Under the pieces are notes generated by a model. It did not search any database. It was not told the DNA's origin and saw nothing but the letters and a program-made list of their open reading frames with translations. From NCBI RefSeq assembly GCF_019744875.1, contig NZ_JAIETU010000005.1, positions 744,001-808,000 on the forward strand: DNA of 64,000 nt, given 5' to 3'. Shown here one piece after another: positions 41,098 through 49,659 of this stretch (position 1 is the stretch's first letter; each line of letters begins with the position of its first letter). This DNA is from Hyphomicrobium sp. (GTDB taxonomy: Bacteria; Pseudomonadota; Alphaproteobacteria; Rhizobiales; Hyphomicrobiaceae). Position numbers and translations under genes: made by a program.

Positions 41098-43281
41098 TCA
41101 CCGTAACCGTATCGTGACGCGGTCGACATGGCCCTTGGCGTCGATGACGGTGAGCTTGGCGAAGCCGCGTCCGTCTGGCCGCCACTCGGTTTCTCGGCGG
41201 AGGGGGTCCGACACCACAGGATCGCCGTCGATCAGCCAGGTGAGCGGCAGCGCGCCGCCCTCCGCCTTGATGATCAGTGGCTCGGCGTCGCGCTCTTCCA
41301 TGTCGAGCTCGGAGCGATCGGGGGGAAACGAGATCAGAACCGGCGGTTCGAGGTAAGGACCGGTCGCGACCGTGTCGTCGCCCGGTTCGCGGAAGCGCTT
41401 GAGCGGCTGGGGCAGCTCGGAGCCCGTCGCCTTGACGACGCCGTTGGGGGCGGCGCGGAAGGGCGTGCGGCGCTCGGAGATGCGCGCGAAGGTGTCGAAC
41501 AGGATCGGCGCGGCGGAGAGGCGGCCCATCAGGCCGGGCGTGGAAGCGGCATCGGGACGGCCGACCCAGACGGCGACGACGTGGCGGCCGTCGTAGCCCA
41601 CGGCCCACGCGTCGCGGTAGCCGTAGGAGGTGCCGGTCTTGTAGGCGATTGCGCCGCCTTTCGTGTTGGGAGGCGGAGGTGCGTCCTTCAGGATGTCGGT
41701 GACGTACCACGACGAAACCGGCGACAGGAGACGGCGGCGCGCGGATGCGACGGGCTTGGCGCCCGCCTCGTCGCGCCGCCAGGAGAGCGTGACGGGATCG
41801 CCGCCGCGTGCGAGGGCGGCGTAGAGCGATGTCAGATCCTTCAACGTCATGCCGAGGCCACCAAGCGCGATGGCGAGCGAGGGCTGTGCGTTGTCCGGCA
41901 GGGCGGGCTCGACTCCGGTGCGGCGGATGCGGCCCATCAGGCGGCCCGGGCCGACGGCGGCGAGAACCTTGACGGCCGGGACGTTGAGCGAGCTGCCGAG
42001 GGCTTCGCGGATCGTGATCGTGCCGTGAAAATCCTCGTCGAAGTTCTGCGGACGGTAGTTGCCGAAGCGCGTCGGGCGATCCTCGATCAGGGTCTCGGGA
42101 TGGGCGATGCCGTTCTCGAAGGCGAGGCCGTAGATGAAGGGCTTCAGCGTTGAGCCGGGCGAGCGGATGGCGGCCGTCATGTCGATGGCGCCCTGGCGGG
42201 TGGGATCGAGATAACCGGCCGAGCCGACATGCGCCAGCACCTCGCCCGTCGTGTGATCGACGACGAGCACGGCGGCGGAGAGCTTCGGGCCGAGCAGCTT
42301 GGTCTGCTCGGTGGCGAGCGTCTCGACGGCGGCCTGCAGGTCGCGGTCGAGCGTCAGGCGGTGAATGGTGCGGCCGGGATGGGCGGCGACCTCGGATTCG
42401 GAAAGATGCGGGGCAAGCTTCAGCACTTCGAGGCGCTGCTTCGGGATGCGTTCGCCCTTCGCGCGCTCGGCCTCCGCTTTCGGCAGCACGCCTTCCTCGA
42501 CGGCGCGGTCGAGCACGCGGTTGCGGGCCTTGCGGGCGGCTTCGCTGTTGCGATCGGGACGGCGGACTTCGGGAGACTGCGGAAGCGCCACAAGGAGGGC
42601 TGCTTCGCCTGCCGAAAGATGGCGCGGCTCCTTGCCGAAGTAGGCGAGCGAGGCGGCGCGCACGCCCTCGATGTTGCCGCCGAACGGGGCGAGCCGCAGA
42701 TAGAGACGCAGAATCTCGGGTTTGGACAAGCGCTCCTCAAGCTGGAGCGCGCGCGCGATCTGGCGCAGCTTGCCGGACCCGGTGCGCTCGTGCTTGCCGT
42801 CCAGCAGGCGCGCGACCTGCATGGTCAGCGTGGAGCCGCCGGATTTGATCGCGCCGTGACGGGCGAGCAGGTATCCGGCGCGCAGGATGGCGAGATAGTC
42901 GACGCCGCCGTGCTCGTAGAAGCGCTTGTCCTCGAATGCCATGAGCATGGCGAGATAGCGCGGATCGACTTCGCTGACATCGAGCGGCAGGCGCCAGCGG
43001 CCGTCCTTGGTGGTGAAGGCGCGCAGCAGACGGTTCTCGCGATCGAGCACCGTGACCGAAGTGGCCTCGGCGGCCTCGAGCGGCAGCGGGCCGATGTTCT
43101 GCTTCGTCACCTCGAGAGTGACGCCCGTGGCGGCGGCAAGGCCTGCCACCGCCACGAGAGAAAAGACGGCGAGCCGCAGAGGGCGTGGGGGAGTGAGCCA
43201 CTTCCATCGCGGGGAGCGATCGGGGGGAGCGGAAGGGCCCTGCTCTGCGGCGCGCCGTTTCTTGAAGAACGAGAGGTTCAT
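41098..43281 (-). CDS. pbpC: Penicillin-binding protein 1C
   Basis: GT51 (EDKRFYEHGGVD) and transpeptidase (SPGSTLKPFIYG, KTGTSYGYRDAW) domains plus C-terminal BiPBP domain; adjacent to alpha-2-macroglobulin. Confidence 0.95.
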   Translation of the reverse strand: MNLSFFKKRRAAEQGPSAPPDRSPRWKWLTPPRPLRLAVFSLVAVAGLAAATGVTLEVTKQNIGPLPLEAAEATSVTVLDRENRLLRAFTTKDGRWRLPLDVSEVDPRYLAMLMAFEDKRFYEHGGVDYLAILRAGYLLARHGAIKSGGSTLTMQVARLLDGKHERTGSGKLRQIARALQLEERLSKPEILRLYLRLAPFGGNIEGVRAASLAYFGKEPRHLSAGEAALLVALPQSPEVRRPDRNSEAARKARNRVLDRAVEEGVLPKAEAERAKGERIPKQRLEVLKLAPHLSESEVAAHPGRTIHRLTLDRDLQAAVETLATEQTKLLGPKLSAAVLVVDHTTGEVLAHVGSAGYLDPTRQGAIDMTAAIRSPGSTLKPFIYGLAFENGIAHPETLIEDRPTRFGNYRPQNFDEDFHGTITIREALGSSLNVPAVKVLAAVGPGRLMGRIRRTGVEPALPDNAQPSLAIALGGLGMTLKDLTSLYAALARGGDPVTLSWRRDEAGAKPVASARRRLLSPVSSWYVTDILKDAPPPPNTKGGAIAYKTGTSYGYRDAWAVGYDGRHVVAVWVGRPDAASTPGLMGRLSAAPILFDTFARISERRTPFRAAPNGVVKATGSELPQPLKRFREPGDDTVATGPYLEPPVLISFPPDRSELDMEERDAEPLIIKAEGGALPLTWLIDGDPVVSDPLRRETEWRPDGRGFAKLTVIDAKGHVDRVTIRLR

Positions 43282-43289
43282 GCCCGTTC

Positions 43290-46200
43290 CTAGTTCTTGA
43301 CGACGAGTGTGCCCGCGCCCGAGCGCGCATAGCGTTCCGGACGGTACATGTCCTCGATGGTGGCGGCCGGGTGGATGAACGATCCGGGCGTCACGGCGCG
43401 GACGATGTAGGCGATGGTTGCCGACGCTGCGACGGTTTTTAGTTTGCTCGCCTCCGGGGTCGTAGCATCGGCTGCTGTGTCGTCCGCCTCGTTTGCGTCA
43501 TCGGAATTGTCCGAGGCCGCGCTGTCGTTGTCGTTCTCCTCCGCGCTCTCCGAGGACGTCGAGCCCCAGAGATTGAAGGCGGCCACGAAGCGGTCGTCGC
43601 GGAACTCGGTGTGCTCCGGACGCAGCGTCGTGCGCAGCCAGTCGAGGGTCTTGATGTCGCCCGAGTCCACGAGGCGGGGGTTCTCGATTTCGAGGCCCGC
43701 AGGCAGGCGGTCGACGAGCAGGACGCGGCCGGCGGCTTCGTCGCTTTCGATGGTCAGCACCGCGACGAGGCGCTCGTTCTGCGCGATCTCGCTCTTGCCG
43801 CCTTCGGCGCTGGCCAGATCGACCTTTTCGCCATCAAGCTTGTAGTACGTGCGCTTGACGGTGAAGCCCTTCGAGATGGCGGGCTCCGTCGTGAGCGAGG
43901 CTCCGATGACGCTGACGACGACATCGGTGGAGGCTTCGCCGGAGTTCGTGATCGTCAGGCCCTGCTCGACCTCCTCGGCCGTGAGCGAGCGGACGAGCGC
44001 GCCGTCAACAGGCGTGCCGTTGATCGCGACCTTCGCCATCTTTGCCTGATCGCCGAGAGCGTGTGCGGCCAGCAGCATCCACGCCTGCTCCTGCGTAGAG
44101 GTGTAGTTGCGGGCGAGGTAGGCCTTGGCGATGACGTTGACGAGGCGCGGCGTCTCCGATTTCACGATGCCGCTTTCGGACGCGAGCGTCACGAGGGCGG
44201 CGCCGTCGCGGATGTCGGAGCCGTAGTCAGAGCGGGCGACGCGCAGCGCAGCCTGATCCGAGAAGGCGTCGAGTGCGCCCTTGAAGGCGGCCTCTGCGCG
44301 TTCCTTGTCGCCGACCATCGCGAGTGCGGCGCCGAGCTGGGCCTTGCCGAGCGGGGTCGTGAAGCGGTCGAGGCGGGTGTCAGCGTAGTAGCGCAGCTCG
44401 CCGATCGGCGCGCGGCCGTTGCGGGCCAGCACGTAGAGCGCGTAGGCGCGATCCTCGCCGCCCTTGGTGAAGTCCTCGCCGTTCAAGGCGAAGTTCTGGA
44501 GGCGGTCGAGCGCCTGATTGAAGGGAAGCTGGCGTACCTCGTAGCCGGCTTCACGGGCCCGCGTCAGGAAGTCCGTGACGTAGCTCGTGAGCCAGAGATC
44601 GGTGTTGCCCGGACCCCAGCTGCCGAACGCGCCGGAGCTGTCCTGCATGTCGAACACGCGGGCGATGGCACCCTGCACGCGCTCCTTCAGGGCTTTGTCC
44701 GCACCGATGCCGATGCTGGTGGCGACGGCGTTGGCGTAGAGCAGCGGCAGTGCGCGCGAGACGGTCTGCTCGGCGCAGCCGTAGGGGTAGCGGTCTAGCG
44801 CGGTCAGCAGGCCGGGCACGTCCATGGTGGCGGCTGGGCCGACCGAGAGGTTGACGCGCGTGCGGCTCTTAATGAGGCCCGCGATCAGGTCCTTCGACAC
44901 CGTGAGCTTGCCGCCGCTGGCCGAGAGAGACGCAACTGTCGTGCGTTTGATGTCGCCCGCGGGCGGCTTGATGTCGAGCGTCAGGCGGCGCGAGACGGCG
45001 ATGCCGCCCGGGCCCGTGACGCTGACGTCATAGGTGCGCAAGCCGACTTCGTCCGGCTTGAAGGTGACGATGTGGGATTTGCGCTCGCCAGCGGCCAGGG
45101 CGATGTCCTTTTCGGCCACCACGAGGTCGGTCGCGGCGTGGTCGATCAGCTTGGCTGCATAGCTGCCGGCCGGGCCGTCGACGTTGTGCAGCGAGAGATC
45201 GACGCGTGCCTCGTCGCCAAGCGTCAGGAAGCGCGGCGCGGAGGCAGTGAGGGCTACCTCGTCGCGGACGATGACGTCGTTGGTGCCGTGGCCGAGTTTC
45301 GATTTCGACCAGGCGACGGCCATGACGCGGACCGTGCCGTTGAAGCTCGGAAGGGCGAACTCGACGTTGGCGATGCCATCGGCGCCGACGGTGACGATGC
45401 CGGAGTAGAACGACACCGTTTCCTCGACCGGCGGGCTGCCTTGCAGGCCGGCGCCGTCCGTGCCGTCGCCGCCGGAGCGGAGCTTGCCGCGCTCGGCGCG
45501 CATGCCGTCGATCAGGCGGCCGTAGAAGTCGCGCATTTCGAGGGCGAGTTTCTGCTGCGCGTAGAAGTGCGATTCCGGCGCGGGCGCCTGGAAGCGCGTG
45601 AGGTTGAGGATGCCGAGATCGACGGCGGCGACCGTCACGCGGGCCTCTTCACCCGCATCGAGGCCCTTGATCTTGACCGGGATGGTGAGCGTGGATGCGC
45701 CCTTGACCTTGGCTTCAGTCGGGATCTCGACGGCGAGCGTGCGCTTCGACTGGTCGATGCCGATCCAGCGGACGCCGATGGCGCGGCTGGGCATGCGCTT
45801 GGCCGTCTCATCCATCGGGCGATAAAGAAGCGCCGTCGCGTAGGCGCCAGGACCCCAGTCGCTGCCGACCGTGATTTCCACGTCGCCGCCGCCCTTGGCG
45901 ATGTCGACTTCCTGCTTCGAGAGAAGGCCGCGGCCGAGCACGGTCACGAGTGCCTTGCCGCCCTGCTTGGAGGCGATGCGCAGCTTGGCCGTTTCGCCCG
46001 GCTGATAGGTGGGCTTGTCGAGCGCGACGTCGAGCATTTCTGGGCTCTCAGCCGTTTCGCCGCTCGTGTACCAGCCGGCGTTGAAGATCACGCTCGAGAG
46101 CGTGCCGGCGGTGCCAGAGGCGCTGACCTCGAGGCGGTAGCGGCCGTAGTCGACGTCGGCGGAAATCGCGGCCGGTGCGGCGGTCGTGGCGTCGAGCTTG

Positions 46201-48641
46201 CCGTCGGCAACCTTGCGCGTGATCGTCTGGCTCTCATAGGTCCACGAGCCGTCGCGGCGATACCACTGCCACGACGTGTCGAGGCGCACGAGCTGCCAGT
46301 CGAGGTTCGCGGCGGTAGGCTTGCCCTCGCCGTCCAGCAACACGATGTCGAAGCGGGCCTTCTCGCCTTCGCCGAGCGAGGACGTTTCGAACAGCGGCTT
46401 GATGCCGATCTTGGGGTCGCCGAGGTTGACGGGCAGCAGGATGGATCGCTCGATGCTGCGGCCGCCGGCTTCGCGCAGGCGAACGATGACGTTGGCTTCG
46501 AGGGGCTTTGCGGTTTTCGTGACGGCGGGGAGTGCGATGGCGAGCGCGGCCTTGCCGGCGTCGTCGGTCAGGGGGAGCTTGTCGAGCGGCTGGCGCACGG
46601 GGCTCACGGATTCCTCGGCTTCACCGAAACGATAGCCGGCATAGCCTTCGAGATCCTTGGCAGACGGGCGCACGATGATGTCGCCTTCGAGCGCGAGACC
46701 GGCGGCCGGGGGGCCGTAGAGGTAGCGGCCCGTCACGTCGACCGTCTTGGTCTCCTCGGGTGCGAGCGTGCCCGCGCCATCCTTGAGCGTGAGATCGAGG
46801 CGTTCGGGAACGTAGTCTTCGACCAGGAAGGAAATCTGCGTCAGCGCATCGGCCTTCGGATCGGCGTGAAGGCGCGCGCGCCAGGTGCCGGTCATCGCGC
46901 CGCCGCCGAGGGGAAGGCGCAGCGTGCGTCCGCCCAGGCCTTCGTCGGCGAGCGGATAGCGGCCCTGCTCGACGCCGTCGGGGCGGACGACGATCAGCGT
47001 GGTCGGCAGCGTGGCTGCGGCGCCCGTGCCGTCGCGTACGATGGCGGTGACGTTCACCTCCTCGCCGGGGCGATAGACGCCGCGTTCCGTGTAGAGGAAG
47101 CCGTCGAGCGGGCCGGGCGCGTCGCGGCCTTTGACGCCGCGGTCCGAGAGATCGAAGGCGTTGGTCGCGAGATCGAGGAAGGCGTATTCGCCCGCGCCGT
47201 TCTCGGCCACGAGGATTGCCGGCGCGTTGCCGCCTTCGCCCTTGGACTGGCCGGGCTCGAAGCGCACGTAGCCGTTCTTGTCCGACTTTCCGGTGGCGAG
47301 AACCTCGTTGTTGCGCGCGATCAGGCGAACGTTGGCGTCGGCCACCGCATCGGTGCTGGCGAGTGAGCGCACGAATGCATGCACGCCGTCGTCGCCGGAA
47401 AAGGCGGTGAGGCCGAGGTCGGAAACGATGAACCACTGCGTGGCCTGCTCGCGCCACGTGTCCTGCTGGGCGATGTCCGCCGGGCGGGCGATCATGGCGT
47501 AGGCGCCGGGCTGCAGGTTGCCGATCGCTTCGCTGACCGGGAAGGCGGCCGTCACTTCTGCGTTCAATTTGGTCGCGACGTCGAGCTCGCCTTTGTAGAC
47601 GAGGCTGCCGGTGCGGCTCTTCAGGGTTTCGAGGTCGTAGCCCTGAAGCTGGCGATCGAGATCGCCGTTGCTGATGGCGTTGGCGAGGCTGCGGTCGCCG
47701 ATGCGGTAGACCTCGACTTCGACGCGGCCGGTGTTGATGGCGACCAGCGGGATGCCCTGCTGGCCGCGGCTCGGCAGCACGTAGCTCTTGCCCGTGAAGT
47801 GGACCATCGGCTTGCGGTCGGGGACATAGACGGCGAGCGTCACCTGCTTGGCGAGCGCTTCGTTGACGTCGGACGGCAGGCCGGCGCGGATCTGGATCTC
47901 GTAGCGTTGGCCGTGCTCGACGCCGTCGATGCAGAGCTGGCTGCCTTCGACGGAGACGGCTTGCGGGTCGCGGCCGTTGACGGAGACGAACTTGGCGAAG
48001 TCGCTCTGGCCGCGCGACAGGCTTTCCGAGAACTGGATGCAGACGCGCGGCGTGGCGGCGTCGCCGTCGGCCGTGTAGTCGGTCATGCGGAAGCCGTGCT
48101 CGGTGCGGAGCTTTTCATAGGCGTCGCGGACGCTCGCGGTTTCGGCGAGCGCAAGGCTGGTCTTCAGCGCGTCGATGGCGGGGCGCCAGTAGGAGCGGCG
48201 CTGCATGGCCTCGCCCAGCACGGCGAGCGCGCGGGCCTTCATGGCGGTGTCGGTGCTCAGCATGTAGGCGCGGTAGGCGGCGCCCGAGGCGTTGACGGGG
48301 AGGTCGTAGTTTTCGGACTTGTCCGGATCGGGCTTGATGGCGAGCAGCGCCTTGGCGAGGCCAATCCAGTTTTCAGGGCTCTTGCGGTCGGCGACGACGG
48401 CGGCTGCATACGTGCGCGAGGCGGCGCGGGCATCCGGACCCATGAGCTTTTCGGCGGCAAGCCGCAGGTCGGGGGAGGTTCGCCCGTCCGGTTTCCAGGT
48501 GTCGCGAATGTAGGTCTCGTAGCGGTCGGCGTCCTTGGCGATGCCCTTGTGGGCGAAGACCGGTTCCTGGGCGATCGCCGCCGTCGTGAGGGAGGCGGTG
48601 AGAAGTGCCACGCCGAGGATAAGGGATTTGAGGATGCGCAT
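43290..48641 (-). CDS. Bacterial alpha-2-macroglobulin (thioester-containing)
   Basis: About 1780 aa, thioester motif YPYGCAEQ, MG/TED domain features; paired with pbpC. Start ATG at 48641. Confidence 0.95.
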   Translation of the reverse strand: MRILKSLILGVALLTASLTTAAIAQEPVFAHKGIAKDADRYETYIRDTWKPDGRTSPDLRLAAEKLMGPDARAASRTYAAAVVADRKSPENWIGLAKALLAIKPDPDKSENYDLPVNASGAAYRAYMLSTDTAMKARALAVLGEAMQRRSYWRPAIDALKTSLALAETASVRDAYEKLRTEHGFRMTDYTADGDAATPRVCIQFSESLSRGQSDFAKFVSVNGRDPQAVSVEGSQLCIDGVEHGQRYEIQIRAGLPSDVNEALAKQVTLAVYVPDRKPMVHFTGKSYVLPSRGQQGIPLVAINTGRVEVEVYRIGDRSLANAISNGDLDRQLQGYDLETLKSRTGSLVYKGELDVATKLNAEVTAAFPVSEAIGNLQPGAYAMIARPADIAQQDTWREQATQWFIVSDLGLTAFSGDDGVHAFVRSLASTDAVADANVRLIARNNEVLATGKSDKNGYVRFEPGQSKGEGGNAPAILVAENGAGEYAFLDLATNAFDLSDRGVKGRDAPGPLDGFLYTERGVYRPGEEVNVTAIVRDGTGAAATLPTTLIVVRPDGVEQGRYPLADEGLGGRTLRLPLGGGAMTGTWRARLHADPKADALTQISFLVEDYVPERLDLTLKDGAGTLAPEETKTVDVTGRYLYGPPAAGLALEGDIIVRPSAKDLEGYAGYRFGEAEESVSPVRQPLDKLPLTDDAGKAALAIALPAVTKTAKPLEANVIVRLREAGGRSIERSILLPVNLGDPKIGIKPLFETSSLGEGEKARFDIVLLDGEGKPTAANLDWQLVRLDTSWQWYRRDGSWTYESQTITRKVADGKLDATTAAPAAISADVDYGRYRLEVSASGTAGTLSSVIFNAGWYTSGETAESPEMLDVALDKPTYQPGETAKLRIASKQGGKALVTVLGRGLLSKQEVDIAKGGGDVEITVGSDWGPGAYATALLYRPMDETAKRMPSRAIGVRWIGIDQSKRTLAVEIPTEAKVKGASTLTIPVKIKGLDAGEEARVTVAAVDLGILNLTRFQAPAPESHFYAQQKLALEMRDFYGRLIDGMRAERGKLRSGGDGTDGAGLQGSPPVEETVSFYSGIVTVGADGIANVEFALPSFNGTVRVMAVAWSKSKLGHGTNDVIVRDEVALTASAPRFLTLGDEARVDLSLHNVDGPAGSYAAKLIDHAATDLVVAEKDIALAAGERKSHIVTFKPDEVGLRTYDVSVTGPGGIAVSRRLTLDIKPPAGDIKRTTVASLSASGGKLTVSKDLIAGLIKSRTRVNLSVGPAATMDVPGLLTALDRYPYGCAEQTVSRALPLLYANAVATSIGIGADKALKERVQGAIARVFDMQDSSGAFGSWGPGNTDLWLTSYVTDFLTRAREAGYEVRQLPFNQALDRLQNFALNGEDFTKGGEDRAYALYVLARNGRAPIGELRYYADTRLDRFTTPLGKAQLGAALAMVGDKERAEAAFKGALDAFSDQAALRVARSDYGSDIRDGAALVTLASESGIVKSETPRLVNVIAKAYLARNYTSTQEQAWMLLAAHALGDQAKMAKVAINGTPVDGALVRSLTAEEVEQGLTITNSGEASTDVVVSVIGASLTTEPAISKGFTVKRTYYKLDGEKVDLASAEGGKSEIAQNERLVAVLTIESDEAAGRVLLVDRLPAGLEIENPRLVDSGDIKTLDWLRTTLRPEHTEFRDDRFVAAFNLWGSTSSESAEENDNDSAASDNSDDANEADDTAADATTPEASKLKTVAASATIAYIVRAVTPGSFIHPAATIEDMYRPERYARSGAGTLVVKN

Positions 48642-48834
48642 CGCCGATGACCCTGATGAGCTTTGGCCGGATATGGACCGGCAACCAAAATTTCCAGGAT
48701 GCAACATAGCATTAGGGCATCCGGCGTCGGGAGCCCATCAGACGCGAATGATCAAACGTTGGCGATAAGGTGAAACTTTCCGGCAAATTCCGATCAATGC
48801 TGACGGTTGATGCCGCGGCGACCGGAAAAAGCAA

Positions 48835-48867
48835 AACCGCCGGCCCGTTTTGCGGGGACCGGCGGTT
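48835..48867 (-). terminator. Rho-independent terminator
   Basis: Minus strand AACCGCCGG-N15-CCGGCGGTT followed by TTGCTTTTT. Confidence 0.8.
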
Positions 48868-48894
48868 GCTGTCGAAACGGTTAAGACGTGCCGG

Positions 48895-48960
48895 TTAATG
48901 CCGGAACGGCTCGTTGGCTCTTAGTGCCGGAACGGCTTTTCTGCTTAGTGCCGGAACGGC
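48895..48960. repeat. Three direct copies of TTARTGCCGGAACGGC (48895, 48921, 48945)
   Basis: On the minus strand each reads GCCGTTCCGGCAYTAA = PFRH-stop; the promoter-proximal copy is the end of the 48945-49526 gene. Confidence 0.85.
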
Positions 48961-49526
48961 AACGTCGTCGGTGCGGCGTCGGCGCCCGCGATCAGCGACG
49001 GATCGAACAGCGGGGCGTGGCGGGGCGCCTGTGCGCGGCGCTCGCCCGTCAGGCTGCCGGTGGGGCCGGCGGCGCGCCAGATCTGGGCGAAGGAGCGGAC
49101 GGCGCGGGCGGCCGTGGCGCGGCAGGCATCCGAGAAGAGCTCGTAGGTGTCGCGGCGCTGCGGGTCGCGGCGCATGCAGTCGCCGATCCATACGGTGGTC
49201 TCGTCGAGCACGAGCTGCTCGTGCGCATCGAGGAGACGGACATCGGTGACGAACCGGCACTCGCCGGATTGCGTGGCGGCGGGCTGCGAGCGGTTGGCCA
49301 GCACGGTCTGGACGGTGACGCCGGCGGCGGACAGCTCGGAAGCGAGCGACTGGAGTGCGCGAGCGGCGGGGCTTTCGGCGGACAGCGCCAGAAGGCGGTA
49401 GGTGATCGGGGTGGCCTCGGGCGAGGCAAGGGCAGTGGCAAGGTGGTCGGAGATAAACGCTTTCAGTCTCTCTTCTTTCTGCTCCTTGGAGACGACATTC
49501 AGACGAGCATTTGGACTGAAGCGCAT
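48945..49526 (-). CDS. Conserved hypothetical protein
   Basis: 193-aa ORF with downstream terminator; no family recognised. Confidence 0.6.
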   Translation of the reverse strand: MRFSPNARLNVVSKEQKEERLKAFISDHLATALASPEATPITYRLLALSAESPAARALQSLASELSAAGVTVQTVLANRSQPAATQSGECRFVTDVRLLDAHEQLVLDETTVWIGDCMRRDPQRRDTYELFSDACRATAARAVRSFAQIWRAAGPTGSLTGERRAQAPRHAPLFDPSLIAGADAAPTTLPFRH

Positions 49527-49659
49527 TTCGTTTGTCCTTTAGGGGGGAGCGGACGAGCATCCGGAGTCCCATCGTGTAGTCGCGGCGTCATTTAGGCGAC
49601 AAGACGGTTAAGCAAATGTTTCGCACAGGGTCGTTCGGAGAAGCTGGCTATGCTCGCGC

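Noticed and set aside
45072-47366. 764-aa plus-strand ORF
   Set aside because: Antisense to the alpha-2-macroglobulin gene; no recognisable domains, biased composition.
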